64,000 nucleotides of DNA from Microbacterium invictum (GCF_014197265.1 NZ_JACIFH010000001.1:372001-436000); one strand, 5' to 3'; positions 44,342 to 53,918 are shown, numbered from the stretch's first letter. Numbers and translations are program-made. Notes: a model not told the origin generated them from the sequence alone.

Positions 44342-45525
44342 GCCGTGATCGCGGAGACGCCGGCGTCGACACGGACATGGTCCAGTGCCATCGCGATCGC
44401 CCCTCGGGTCTCTGCCCACTCGCCGAACGACGTGCCCACGATCTCCGGCAGACCGCCGGTGGCCGCCAGCGCCGAGCGCTGCAGCGAATGCCGCATCGGC
44501 GCCATGAGGATCTCGCCCGCGCCGGCCAGTTCGCCGCCGACGACGATGACCTCGGGGTCGAACAGGTTGCACAGGCTGGCCGCGGCGATGCCGATGTGAC
44601 GGCCCGCGTCGGCCAGTGCCCGCTGGGCGCCGGAGACACCGGCATCCGATGCGGCGAGCAGATCCCGCAGCCGCTGCATGCCGTCGGCGGGCGGGAACAG
44701 CGACAGCAGGGCGGGGCCGGCCGCGTACATCTCGAGACAGCCGCGGTTGCCGCACCGGCAGATCGGGCCGTTCTCGTCGATGGTCATGTGACCGATCTGG
44801 CCGGTCTTGCCGCTCGCGCCGCGGAACAGATCCCCGCCGACGACGAGGCCCGCGCTGATGGTGTGGCCGACCCGGATGTACACCGACGACGCGGCGCCGC
44901 GGGCGGCGCCCTCGCGTGCCTCGGCCAGCGCGCCGAGATTCGGCTCGCTGTCGACGAAGACCGGCCGGCCGGTGCGGGTGGACAGGCTCGTGGCGATGTC
45001 GATGCCCTCCCAGCCGGGGAGCAGACCCGGGGTGGACACCATCCCGGTGCGGTGGTCGATCGGCGCGGGCACGCCCAGTCCGATCGCGAGCAGGTCGGCG
45101 AGGCTGCCGCCGAGCGCCTCCATCATCTCGCCGAGCACGATGCTGAGCCGGTCGAGCTCGGCGTCGTGCCGGTGGCCGGGGGCCAGCGGGATCGAGGTCT
45201 CGGCGACGGTGGTGCGTGTGGCATCGGCGACCTGGATGTGCAGCTGCCGGGTCGAGAAGTGCGCCCCGGCGACCAGGCCCACTTCGCGTGAGAGCGAGAC
45301 GAGGGTGGCGCGCCGGCCGCTGCGCGACGTGAACGAGGTGTGCAGGATGCCGGAGGCGGTGAGCTCCTTGACGATGTTCGACACCGTCGCGGGCGACAAT
45401 CCGGTACTGCCGGCCAGTTCGATCTGCGTCAGGCGCCCATGCCGCTTGAGCGAATCGAGCAGCCGTGCTCGATTCGCTTCTCGCAGTGAGGACTGCGACC
45501 CGGGCGGAGTGTTGCGGCGCACCAC
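44338..45525 (-). CDS. ROK-family transcriptional regulator
   Basis: The 395-residue protein has an N-terminal winged HTH (REANRARLLDSLKRHGRLTQ, GLSPATVSNIVKELTASGIL), then a ROK sugar-kinase-like domain with IGLGVPAPID, FVDSEPNLGALAEAREGAAR and the zinc motif CRCGNRGCLEMYA. This is the XylR/NagC type, which represses sugar genes until a sugar or sugar phosphate binds. It is the first gene of cassette 2, and the 41.1 kb dyad is its best candidate site. Tandem GTGs at 45525 and 45522 make the exact start uncertain; no clear ribosome site is seen. Confidence 0.88.
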   Translation of the reverse strand: MVRRNTPPGSQSSLREANRARLLDSLKRHGRLTQIELAGSTGLSPATVSNIVKELTASGILHTSFTSRSGRRATLVSLSREVGLVAGAHFSTRQLHIQVADATRTTVAETSIPLAPGHRHDAELDRLSIVLGEMMEALGGSLADLLAIGLGVPAPIDHRTGMVSTPGLLPGWEGIDIATSLSTRTGRPVFVDSEPNLGALAEAREGAARGAASSVYIRVGHTISAGLVVGGDLFRGASGKTGQIGHMTIDENGPICRCGNRGCLEMYAAGPALLSLFPPADGMQRLRDLLAASDAGVSGAQRALADAGRHIGIAAASLCNLFDPEVIVVGGELAGAGEILMAPMRHSLQRSALAATGGLPEIVGTSFGEWAETRGAIAMALDHVRVDAGVSAITA

Positions 45526-45541
45526 ACCGGCAACTGTACCG

Positions 45542-45577
45542 CGTCGGCCCCGAACCTCAGCAGGTACGGGGCCGACG
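45542..45577 (-). terminator. Hairpin after the MFS symporter gene
   Basis: CGTCGGCCCCG (45542-45552) and CGGGGCCGACG (45567-45577) form a perfect 11-bp stem with a 14-base loop, between the MFS stop and the ROK start on the same strand. It probably separates the two transcripts. Confidence 0.6.
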
Positions 45578-45596
45578 TCTCCGGTACGCGAGTCGG

Positions 45597-46973
45597 TCAG
45601 CGCTCCGACGGAACGCGGATCGCCGCGGTCTCGGCCTCGAGGCGATCGCGGTCGACCTGGTCGACGTCGTGCAACGAGATGCCCTTGGTCTCCCGCATCG
45701 AGAGCACCGCGACCATCGTGATGGCCGCTGCGATCGCGAGGTAGATCGCCACCGGCATCCAGCTGTCGAACTCGCTCAGCAGCGCCGCCGCGATGATCGG
45801 GGCGAGGGAGCCCGCCACGATCGAGGTGACCTGGTAGCCCAGCGAGACGCCCGAGTAGCGCATGCGCGTCGGGAACATCTCGGACATGATCGATGGCTGC
45901 GGTGCGTACATGAACGAGTGGATGACCAGGCCCAGGCAGATGGCCAGGATGATGATGATCGGCTGCTTGGTGTCGAACATCGGGAACGCGATGAAGCCCC
46001 ATGCGGCGGCGGCCACGGTGCCGATGAAGTAGATCGGCTTGCGTCCGACGCGGTCGGTGAAGCCGCCCACGATCGGCACGACGATCATGTGCACGATATG
46101 CGCGATGACCAGCCACGACAGGATCGCGGTGGTCTCCATCTCGAGCGCGATCTTCAGATAGGTGATCGAGAACGTCACCACGAGGTAGTACATGATGTTC
46201 TCGGCGAACCGCAGGCCCATCGCGGTGAGGACGCCGCGCGGGTAGCGCTTGATGACCTCGACCACGCCGTAGCCGACGTCCTTGCGCTCGACGACTTCCT
46301 TCTGCACCTCCTGGAAGATCGGCGCGTCGGTGATCCGCGTGCGGATGTAGTACCCGATGGCGACGATGACCACCGACAGCCAGAAGCCGATGCGCCAGCC
46401 CCACGCGAGGAACTGCTCCTGCGACAACGTCGCGTTGAGCACGAGAAGGACGATCGTCGCGAGCAGGTTGCCGATCGGGACCGCGGCCTGCGGCCACGAG
46501 GCCCAGAATCCGCGCGACCGGTCGGGGGAGTGCTCGGCGACCAGCAGCACGCCGCCGCCCCACTCGCCGCCGACGGCGAAGCCCTGTGCGAAGCGGAGGA
46601 GCACGAGCAGGGCGGGCGCCCAGTAGCCGATCTGGTCGAACGTCGGCAGGCAGCCCATGAGGAACGTCGCGACGCCGACGAGGATGATCGCGAGCTGCAG
46701 CAGCTTCTTACGGCCGTACTTGTCGCCGAAGTGGCCGAACACGATGCCGCCGAGGGGGCGGGCGACGAAGCCGACCGCGTAGGTCACGAACGCCGCGATG
46801 ACACCCGCGTACGGATCGTCGGACGGCGGGAACATGATGATGTTGAACACGAGCGTGGCGGCCGTGGCGTAGAGGAAGAACTCGTACCACTCGACGATCG
46901 TGCCGGCCATCGACGCCGCGACGACGCGGCGCAGACCCGTCTGGCCGGTCTGGGGAGCAGGGGCAGAAGCCAT
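45597..46973 (-). CDS. MFS metabolite:H+ symporter (shikimate/dicarboxylate/proline type)
   Basis: The 458-residue protein has 12 membrane helices and the MHS-family signatures MAGTIVEWYEFFLYATAATL at TM1, FGHFGDKYGRKKLL (motif A), RFAQGFAVGGEWGGGVLL and FPTRMRYSGVSLGYQ. The family takes up shikimate, alpha-ketoglutarate, proline and similar compounds; this member's substrate is unknown. The ATG at 46973 sits behind an ideal AAGGAGGT ribosome site at 46985-46992, which rules out the upstream extension. A -10-like TAGCGT lies further upstream. Confidence 0.88.
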   Translation of the reverse strand: MASAPAPQTGQTGLRRVVAASMAGTIVEWYEFFLYATAATLVFNIIMFPPSDDPYAGVIAAFVTYAVGFVARPLGGIVFGHFGDKYGRKKLLQLAIILVGVATFLMGCLPTFDQIGYWAPALLVLLRFAQGFAVGGEWGGGVLLVAEHSPDRSRGFWASWPQAAVPIGNLLATIVLLVLNATLSQEQFLAWGWRIGFWLSVVIVAIGYYIRTRITDAPIFQEVQKEVVERKDVGYGVVEVIKRYPRGVLTAMGLRFAENIMYYLVVTFSITYLKIALEMETTAILSWLVIAHIVHMIVVPIVGGFTDRVGRKPIYFIGTVAAAAWGFIAFPMFDTKQPIIIILAICLGLVIHSFMYAPQPSIMSEMFPTRMRYSGVSLGYQVTSIVAGSLAPIIAAALLSEFDSWMPVAIYLAIAAAITMVAVLSMRETKGISLHDVDQVDRDRLEAETAAIRVPSER

Positions 46974-47112
46974 GCGCTGGTACCTCCTTGTAGAGCGCTG
47001 CGGCAACAGGGGATGCCGCGCTGGCGACGCTAGCTGAGAGGCAATTCAGGTTCAAGGCGAGCCCGCGCACACTCGGTGTGCATGAGCGCACGGGGCGTTT
47101 CAGGTCGGCGGG

Positions 47113-47982
47113 TCAGAGCGCGGGGTTCAGGCGCACGCGCACGATGTTCGTGGACTCGTCGAGCTCGGCGATCGCCGGGTAGGCCTTGACGAAGTCGGAG
47201 AACGACTTGTGGCCCAGGCCCTTCTCGCTGAACGAGGGATCCATGCGCTTGAGCAGGTTCTTCACGGCGGACAGGTGCAGCCACTCCTCGTCGGTGCGCT
47301 CCTGCTCCAGGCGCAGTGCGCGCCGCAGCAGCTCTGCGGTGGGGTCCGTCTTCTTGCGTCGCCGTGACGTGGATGCCGCGGTATCCGCCTTCGTCTCCTT
47401 GTCCGCAGCCTCGGGGGCGGCGACACCGGGCAGGCTGTCGTACGAGTCGAACTGGTCGACCGCGGCGGCGAGCGATTTGGCGGTGGAGCCGGCGACGCCG
47501 ACGCCCACGACGAAGCGGCCGAGGCGCTTGCAGCGCTGCGCGAGCGGGACGTAATCGCTGTCGCCGGCGACGATCACCACGTGGGTGAGGTCGGGAAGGC
47601 GGAACATGTCCTCGACGGTGTCGACCGCGAGGCGGATGTCGGCGCCGTTCTTGGCGTACGCGGCGGCCGGGAACAGCTGCACGAGGTCGACGGCGCGGGC
47701 CACCAGCTGCGAGCGGTAGATGGCGTTGACCGGCGACGACCAGTCGGCGTAGGCGCGGGTGAGCACGAGGGTGCCGAACGATGCGGCGTAGTCGATGATC
47801 GCGCCGACGTCGATCGTGGCGGCGGCGAGGCGCTCGGCGATCTCGGGCTCGGTGGGGTTCTCGGCGATGCGCTGCCGATCGCGCGAGTACGAGTTGCGAC
47901 CGTGAACGCGGTCGTACCAGCTCATGACGATGTTGTCGAAGTCGAGGTAGACGGCGACGCGGTTGCTCTGCAGATCCGGCAT
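47113..47982 (-). CDS. NYN-domain (PIN-like) RNase family protein
   Basis: The 289-residue protein has an N-terminal NYN/PIN-like domain (VAVYLDFDNIVMSW with Asp14/Asp16, ADIRLAVDTVEDMF, VIVAGDSDYVPLAQRCKRLG) and a C-terminal basic linker followed by a LOTUS/OST-HTH-like segment (LHLSAVKNLLKRMDPSFSEK). This arrangement suggests an RNA-binding nuclease. The acidic triad needed for metal binding is present. Its targets are unknown. It is not obviously linked to the sugar genes on either side. Confidence 0.82.
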   Translation of the reverse strand: MPDLQSNRVAVYLDFDNIVMSWYDRVHGRNSYSRDRQRIAENPTEPEIAERLAAATIDVGAIIDYAASFGTLVLTRAYADWSSPVNAIYRSQLVARAVDLVQLFPAAAYAKNGADIRLAVDTVEDMFRLPDLTHVVIVAGDSDYVPLAQRCKRLGRFVVGVGVAGSTAKSLAAAVDQFDSYDSLPGVAAPEAADKETKADTAASTSRRRKKTDPTAELLRRALRLEQERTDEEWLHLSAVKNLLKRMDPSFSEKGLGHKSFSDFVKAYPAIAELDESTNIVRVRLNPAL

Positions 47983-48024
47983 GACCCCAGTGTGACAGCC
48001 GGAAGGCTCAGGGCGTGACGGGTC

Positions 48025-49008
48025 TCAGCCCACGCCGGGGTAGCGCACGCCGATCTGGCGGCGGATCTCGTCGAGCGTCCCCATGATGCGGATGCTGTCC
48101 TCGAAGGGCATCAGATCGCTGTCGGTGCGTCCGGCGGCGATCAGCTGCTCGGCGTAGAGCGCCTGGAACTGCATGCCGCGGCCCTCGTTCGTGGACTCGT
48201 AGGTCTCGAGGACCGTGCCGTCGGGGGCGGTGACGCGGAACGACGTGGGGCAGTACCAGACTCGGTCGATGTCGATGCGGGCGTCGGTGCCGACGATGTG
48301 CGCGACGTTCGGCCCGGCGCCGCGCGAGGAGATCAGTGTCGTCGAGACGGCGCCGCCCGCGTGCGTGAACACGGTGCCCACCTCGGTGTCGGCTCCGGTG
48401 TCGCCGAGCCGGCCGGCCGCGGCGATGGACTCGGGTGCGCCGAGGATGTCCCAGGCGAACGAGACGGGGTAGATGCCGAGGTCGAGGAGGGCGCCGCCGC
48501 CCAGTTCGAGGGCGTTGAGCCGGTGCGCGGGGTCGGCCGAGATGCGCTGGGTGTGGTCGGCGTGGAGCGCGCGGATCTCGCCGAGCGTGCCGGCGGCGAT
48601 GATCTCGCGGATGCGGATCATGTGCGGGAGGTAGCGCGTCCACATCGCCTCCATCGCCAGCAGATTGCGGCCGGCGGCGAGGTCGCCGATCGCCCGGGCC
48701 TGGTCGGCGTCGAGGGTCACCGGCTTCTCGATGAGGACGTGCTTGCCGTGCTCGAGCGCCAGCGCCGCGGCCTCGAGATGCTGGGTGTGCGGCGTGGCGA
48801 TGTAGACGATGTCCACGTCGGGGTCCTGGGCGAGCTGCTCGTACGAGCCGTGGGCGCGGGCGATGCCGAAGGTCTCGGCGAACCGCGCGGCGGACTCGGG
48901 GCGGCGGGAGCCCACGGCGGCCACGTCGAGGCCGGCGGTGCGCAGATCGCTCGTGAACAGGTGGGCGATACCGCCCGTGGCAAGGATTCCCCAACGCAGT
49001 CCGGTCAT
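48025..49008 (-). CDS. Gfo/Idh/MocA-family oxidoreductase
   Basis: The 327-residue NAD(P)-dependent enzyme has a Rossmann start (LRWGILATGGIAHLF), the EKP motif in HVLIEKPVTLDADQA (Lys near residue 95), and the C-terminal sheet domain with MEAMWTRYLP, LLDLGIYPVSFA and IVGTDARIDIDR. The MEAMWTRF-like stretch recalls dimeric dihydrodiol/xylose dehydrogenase relatives, but the substrate is not certain. TAGTCT lies 6 bases upstream of the ATG (leaderless). It is divergent from the araD-like gene, with only 62 bp between them. Confidence 0.85.
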   Translation of the reverse strand: MTGLRWGILATGGIAHLFTSDLRTAGLDVAAVGSRRPESAARFAETFGIARAHGSYEQLAQDPDVDIVYIATPHTQHLEAAALALEHGKHVLIEKPVTLDADQARAIGDLAAGRNLLAMEAMWTRYLPHMIRIREIIAAGTLGEIRALHADHTQRISADPAHRLNALELGGGALLDLGIYPVSFAWDILGAPESIAAAGRLGDTGADTEVGTVFTHAGGAVSTTLISSRGAGPNVAHIVGTDARIDIDRVWYCPTSFRVTAPDGTVLETYESTNEGRGMQFQALYAEQLIAAGRTDSDLMPFEDSIRIMGTLDEIRRQIGVRYPGVG

Positions 49009-49070
49009 CTACTGAGACTATCGTTGCGGTCACGGTGGCCAGCGGGCCGCGCCGAGGATAGGGTGAGAAT

Positions 49071-49799
49071 GTGACCGGTAACATTTCTGATGCGCAGCTC
49101 GCGGCATCCATCGAGTCGGTGCGTCGCGACGTCGCAGCGCTGCATGCGGAACTCGTGCGCTACGGACTGATCGTCTGGACGGGGGGCAATGTCTCGGGAC
49201 GCGTGCGCGTGGCTGAAGACCCGAGCGCCGACCTGTTCGTCATCAAGCCGTCGGGCGTCTCGTACGACGACCTGGCGCCCGAGAACATGATCCTCTGCGA
49301 CCTGGACGGCAACGTCATCGCGGGCACGCCCGGCAGCGAGCGCTCGCCGTCGTCGGACACCGCCGCGCACGCGTACGTGTACCGCCACATGCCCGAGGTG
49401 GGCGGGGTCGTGCACACCCACTCGACCTATGCGGTCGCGTGGGCCGCGCGCGGCGAGGAGATCCCGTGCGTCATCACCGCGATGGCCGACGAGTTCGGCG
49501 GCCCGATTCCGGTGGGCCCGTTCGCGATCATCGGCGACGACTCGATCGGCCGCGGCATCGTCGACACGCTCACCGGGCACCGTTCGCGCGGGGTGCTCAT
49601 GCAGAACCATGGCCCGTTCACCATCGGCACGACCGCGAAGGATGCCGTGAAGGCGGCCGTCATGCTCGAGGATGTCGCCCGCACGGTGCACATCGCGCGA
49701 CAGGCCGGGCCGCTCATCCCGATTCCGCAAGAGGCCGTCGACAGTCTCTACAACCGCTACCAGAGCGTGTACGGACAGGCGGCAGACGACCGGCGCTGA
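49071..49799 (+). CDS. araD: L-ribulose-5-phosphate 4-epimerase (AraD type)
   Basis: The 242-residue class II aldolase-fold enzyme interconverts L-ribulose 5-phosphate and D-xylulose 5-phosphate, linking arabinose-type sugars to the pentose phosphate pathway. Metal ligands VVHTHSTYAVAWAARG (His115, His117) and MQNHGPFTIG are visible, as are TGGNVSGR and KPSGVSYDDL. No araA or araB is in the window, so a related aldolase/epimerase role is possible. TAGGGT lies 6 bases before the GTG (leaderless). It is convergent with the alcohol-dehydrogenase remnant. Confidence 0.85.
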   Translation: MTGNISDAQLAASIESVRRDVAALHAELVRYGLIVWTGGNVSGRVRVAEDPSADLFVIKPSGVSYDDLAPENMILCDLDGNVIAGTPGSERSPSSDTAAHAYVYRHMPEVGGVVHTHSTYAVAWAARGEEIPCVITAMADEFGGPIPVGPFAIIGDDSIGRGIVDTLTGHRSRGVLMQNHGPFTIGTTAKDAVKAAVMLEDVARTVHIARQAGPLIPIPQEAVDSLYNRYQSVYGQAADDRR

Positions 49800-49803
49800 C
49801 CGC

Positions 49804-49929
49804 TCAGGGGACCCGCACGACCTTCCCGTCCACGCCCGCCTCGACGGCGCGGTGCGCCTCGGCGGCATCGGCGAGCGCGAACTGCGGGCCGAGCTCGACC
49901 GAGAACCGGCCGGCGGCGATGAGGTTCAC
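49804..49929 (-). pseudogene. Alcohol dehydrogenase/quinone oxidoreductase (MDR) C-terminal remnant
   Basis: The 41-codon frame VNLIAAGRFSVELGPQFALA, then DAAEAHRAVEAGVDGKVVRVP, is the standard C-terminal end of zinc-type MDR oxidoreductases. Nothing of the catalytic or NADPH-binding domains precedes it, because hrpA occupies the upstream DNA in another frame. Its GTG overlaps the hrpA stop (GTGA), so it could still be translated, but it cannot be a working enzyme. It is probably what remains of a gene truncated by a deletion next to hrpA. Confidence 0.65.
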
Positions 49930-52900
49930 GGCCCGGCGAGGGTCTTCGTGATGCGCGGGAGGGAGACCGGCTCGGCGGTGCCCAGGCGCTGCGCGAACAG
50001 GCTCACGCGGTACTCCTCGAGCAGCCAGCGGACGTGCACGAGCGTCGGCGCGGCGTCGGCGGCGACCGGGATCGTCCCGCCGGCGTCGGCGTACAGCGCC
50101 GCGGCGCGTTCGAACTCGGTCATGCGCTGCCGGTCGCGCCCCGGGTTGTCGGCCAGGGTGCTGACGCGCTCCAGCGCCCCCTGTAGGTAGCGCGGCAGGT
50201 GCGCCAGGCGCGCGGCGCCGGTGCGCGAGACGAAGCCGGGATGCACGAGCCCGGCGATCTGCCCCTTCACATCGCCCAGGGCCGCGAGAAGCGTCATCGA
50301 GTTCTGCGCACGGACGGCTTTGTCGACGTCGCGCTGCAGCATCAGGACCCGCGCGGTGAGCGAGACGGTCTGGAACAGCTGGTCGACCACGACCGCCGAG
50401 AACCGGTCGCGTACCGCCTCGAACTGCGACAGTGTCCCGACCGGGGCGTCGCCGCGCACGGCATCGGCGACGGCGACGCGGGCATCCTCGATCAGCGCCT
50501 TCGCCGACGGGTACGGCGATGCGGCGAGGGCGAGCTTCTCCGGTGAGGTGAGGTGGTCGAGCACGTAGGCGGACGGCGACGGCACCGCGAGCAGCAGCAG
50601 GCGACGGACGCCGGCATGCGTGAGCGTCTCGGCACGCTCGGCCGTCGCCTCGATCCGCAGTGCGACCGTGGCGCCCTCGTCGACGAGCGCCGGGTAGCCG
50701 CGCACGACTCCGCCCGCGACCTTCGTGTCGACGACCTCGGGAAGATCGCCCACGTCCCACGTGGTGAGCCCTGCTCGCTCTCGGACCCCGACGCCTCCCG
50801 AGCCCCCGCCCGGTGGTGTGCCGGGCCCCGGCTGCGAGACGCCCCCGCCTCCGGTGCCCGGCCCGTCTCCGCCAGCATGCCCGGTTCCAGGACCTCGCCC
50901 GCTGCCCGGACCGCGCTGCGGGGAAGCGCTCAGCGACCGCGCGACCGACTCGCGGGCGCGACCGGCAAGCCGCTGCTGCAGGTCACCGAGGTCGCGCGAC
51001 GAGCCGATGGCCCGCCCGCGCGCGTCGACGGCACGGAACGACATGCCCAGGTGCGCGGGCACCCGTTCCATCTCGAAGTCATCGGCGGTCACCGGCTGAT
51101 GGGCGACGTGCTGGATCCGGGCGGCCAGCGCCGCACGCAGCGATGTCGCAGGCATGCCCGCGTGCGACTCGGGCCCGGCGCCGACGAGCTCCTCGCCCAG
51201 CCGCGCCGCCCAGTCCGCCGCGGGGACGACGTGCCGGCGGATCGCCTTCGGCAGCGCGCGCAGCAGCCCGGCGATGAGCTCATCGCGCAGTCCCGGCACC
51301 TGCCAGTCGAACCCGTCGGGCTTCAGCTGCGCCAGCAGCGGCAGCGGGATGACCACGCTCACGCCGTCGTCGGCCGCCCCCGGCTCGAACCGGTACGCGA
51401 GCGACAGTGTCTGGTCCTGCTGCTGCCACCGGGTCGGGAAGTCGCGTTCGTCGGCGCGCGAGTCGTCGTCGATCAGGTCGGCTTCGGTGATGTCGAGCAG
51501 GTGCGGGGTGGATGCCACGGCCTCGCGCCACCAGGTCTCGAACGAGCGCACGTCGACCACGTCGCGCGGGATGCGGGCGTCGTAGAACGCGAAGACGGCC
51601 TCGTCGCCGGCGAGGATGTCGCGGCGGCGCTCACGCTCTTCGACCTTCTCGAGTTTGCGGCGCTGCTCGTGGTTGCGACGCTCGAACGCGGTGAGTCGCT
51701 TGTCGAGGTGGTGGGTGTTCCATTCGCCGTCGACCAGGGCGTGGCGCAGGAACAGTTCGCGGGCCAGTTCGCGGTCGGTGCGCGCGAGCTGCACGCGCCG
51801 CCGCGGGATGATCTCGACCCCGAACAGCGTCACCTTCTCGGCGGCGACGGCGGCACCGGCATCCTTCGACCAGTGCGGGTCGGAGAGCGATCGGTGTGCG
51901 AGGTCGCCGGCGAGCTCCTCGGCCCACGCGGGATCGATCATCGCGACGGTGCGGGCGAACAGGCGCGACGTCTCGACCAGCTCGGCCGCCATCACGGCAT
52001 CCGGGCTCGCCTTGCGCAGTCCCGATCCCGGGAAGATCGCGAACGACGCGCCGCGCGCGCCGCGGTACTCGGCCAGGGGCCTGCGACGCGAGGAGTCCTT
52101 CTGCGCGGTGGACTTCCCGAGCTTGCGCGTGTCGAGGATGCCGATGTGCGAGAGCAGGCCCGAGAGGATCGCTCGGTGCACCAGCGCCGGATCGGCAGCG
52201 CCGGAGAGCCCTCGCCCGTCGCCGCCCATGAGCTGTCGCAGCTGACGCTGCACGTCGAACCACTCCCGCACGCGCACGTAGTTGAGGTGCTCCGATCTCA
52301 CGAGTCGCCGGAAAGCGCTCGAGCCGAGCTCGCGCTGCTGCTCACGGAGGTGATTCCAGAGGTTCAGCAGGGTCAGGAAGTCGCTCGTCGGGTCGGTGAA
52401 CCGCGCATGCAGCCGGTCGGCCTCGGCGCGCTTGCCGGGCTCGTCGGCCGAGGGACGCTCGCGGACATCCTGGATCGACAGCCCCGCGACGATCGCCAGC
52501 ACGTCGCCGGTCACGCCGAGCGTCCGGGCCTCGATCAGCATGCGCGCGAACCGCGGATCGATCGGCAACCGGGCGATCTCGCGGCCGATCTTCGTGAGCC
52601 GCACGTCGTCGCCGGATCCCGCGTCGCGGCCTTCACGGCCGCGGCCTCGCGAGCCGCCGCGTGTGACGGCGCGCAGCTCGGTCAGCAGATCGAACGCGGC
52701 CTTCACGCCCCGGCTGTCGGGCGGGGTGAGGAAGGGGAACTGGCCGATGTCACCGAACCCGAGCGCGAGCATCTGCAGGATGACGGCCGCCAGCGAGGTG
52801 CGGAGGATCTCGGGCTCGGTGTACTCGGGGCGCGAGGTGAAGTCCTCCTCGGCGTAGAGCCGGATCGCGATGCCGGGCGAGGTGCGGCCCGCGCGCCCCG

Positions 52901-53918
52901 ACCGCTGCTGGGCCGACGCCTGCGAGACGGCCTCGATCGGCAGACGCTGGATCTTCGAGCGATGGCTGTAGCGCGAGATGCGGGCGGTGCCGGCGTCGAT
53001 CACGTACCGGATGCCGGGGACCGTGAGGCTGGTTTCGGCGACGTTCGTCGCGAGGATCACCCGGCGCCGCACACCGGCGACCGCGGACGGCTCGAACACG
53101 CGGTGCTGCTCGGCGGCGGAGAGCCTTCCGTAGAGGGGCAGCACCTCGGTCGGACGGGACTGCGAGGCGTACATGCCGCGGACGGCATCTGCCGCATCGC
53201 GGATCTCGGCCTCGCCCGGCAGGAACACCAGCACGTCACCGTCGGCCTCCCGGTCGAGTTCGGCGAGGGCGCCCAGCAGCCCGTCGACGTCGTCCGCGGC
53301 ATCCGGATCATCGGCGGGGCGGTACCGGATCTCGACCGGGTAGGTGCGGCCCGACACCTCGATGACGGGCGCGGGTGTGCCGTCCGCGGCCGCGAAGTGC
53401 TTCGCGAAGCTGGCGGGATCGATCGTGGCCGAGGTGATGATCACCTTCAGGTCGGGTCTCTCCGGCAGGATCCGCACCAGGTACCCGATGAGGAAGTCGA
53501 TGTTCAGCGACCGCTCGTGCGCCTCGTCGACGATGATCGTGTCATAGCGGCGCAGCAGCCGGTCGCGATGGATCTCGTTGAGCAGGATGCCGTCCGTGAC
53601 CAGCGCCACCTTCGTGTCGGCGGTGACCTGATCGGTGAAACGCACCTTGTACCCGACGGCCCCGCCGAGCGGCACTTCGAGCTCGTGTGCGATGCGCTCG
53701 GCGATCGTGCGCGCGGCGATGCGCCGTGGCTGGGTGTGGGCGACCCTGGTGCGGCCGAGCTCGAGGCAGATCTTGGGCAGCTGGGTGGTCTTGCCCGACC
53801 CGGTGGCGCCGGCGACGATCACGACCTGATGGCCTTCGATGGCGCGCGCGATCTCCTCCCGTGCGGCGCTGACGGGCAGCTCCGGCGGGTAGGAGATCCG
53901 AGGTTCGGGGGAGGGCAT
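49926..53918 (-). CDS. hrpA: ATP-dependent RNA helicase HrpA (DEAH box)
   Basis: The 1330-residue DEAH helicase has Walker A GATGSGKTT (37-45), DEAH (131-134), motif III ITSATID and motif VI QRSGRAGRTSPG. It then has the HA2 and OB regions and a long C-terminal DUF3418-type part, as in HrpA, which unwinds mRNA or rescues stalled translation complexes. A Gly/Pro-rich insertion of about 50 residues lies near 996-1046 (RGPGSGRGPGTGHAGGDGPG onward), probably a flexible linker. The transcript may be leaderless (TACGAT 8 bases upstream). The C-terminal 3 bases overlap an alcohol-dehydrogenase remnant. Confidence 0.92.
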   Translation of the reverse strand: MPSPEPRISYPPELPVSAAREEIARAIEGHQVVIVAGATGSGKTTQLPKICLELGRTRVAHTQPRRIAARTIAERIAHELEVPLGGAVGYKVRFTDQVTADTKVALVTDGILLNEIHRDRLLRRYDTIIVDEAHERSLNIDFLIGYLVRILPERPDLKVIITSATIDPASFAKHFAAADGTPAPVIEVSGRTYPVEIRYRPADDPDAADDVDGLLGALAELDREADGDVLVFLPGEAEIRDAADAVRGMYASQSRPTEVLPLYGRLSAAEQHRVFEPSAVAGVRRRVILATNVAETSLTVPGIRYVIDAGTARISRYSHRSKIQRLPIEAVSQASAQQRSGRAGRTSPGIAIRLYAEEDFTSRPEYTEPEILRTSLAAVILQMLALGFGDIGQFPFLTPPDSRGVKAAFDLLTELRAVTRGGSRGRGREGRDAGSGDDVRLTKIGREIARLPIDPRFARMLIEARTLGVTGDVLAIVAGLSIQDVRERPSADEPGKRAEADRLHARFTDPTSDFLTLLNLWNHLREQQRELGSSAFRRLVRSEHLNYVRVREWFDVQRQLRQLMGGDGRGLSGAADPALVHRAILSGLLSHIGILDTRKLGKSTAQKDSSRRRPLAEYRGARGASFAIFPGSGLRKASPDAVMAAELVETSRLFARTVAMIDPAWAEELAGDLAHRSLSDPHWSKDAGAAVAAEKVTLFGVEIIPRRRVQLARTDRELARELFLRHALVDGEWNTHHLDKRLTAFERRNHEQRRKLEKVEERERRRDILAGDEAVFAFYDARIPRDVVDVRSFETWWREAVASTPHLLDITEADLIDDDSRADERDFPTRWQQQDQTLSLAYRFEPGAADDGVSVVIPLPLLAQLKPDGFDWQVPGLRDELIAGLLRALPKAIRRHVVPAADWAARLGEELVGAGPESHAGMPATSLRAALAARIQHVAHQPVTADDFEMERVPAHLGMSFRAVDARGRAIGSSRDLGDLQQRLAGRARESVARSLSASPQRGPGSGRGPGTGHAGGDGPGTGGGGVSQPGPGTPPGGGSGGVGVRERAGLTTWDVGDLPEVVDTKVAGGVVRGYPALVDEGATVALRIEATAERAETLTHAGVRRLLLLAVPSPSAYVLDHLTSPEKLALAASPYPSAKALIEDARVAVADAVRGDAPVGTLSQFEAVRDRFSAVVVDQLFQTVSLTARVLMLQRDVDKAVRAQNSMTLLAALGDVKGQIAGLVHPGFVSRTGAARLAHLPRYLQGALERVSTLADNPGRDRQRMTEFERAAALYADAGGTIPVAADAAPTLVHVRWLLEEYRVSLFAQRLGTAEPVSLPRITKTLAGP

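Noticed and set aside
46997..47016. GCGGCA-N8-TGCCGC upstream of the MFS symporter
   Set aside because: Only 6-bp arms in very GC-rich DNA; not distinguishable from chance.
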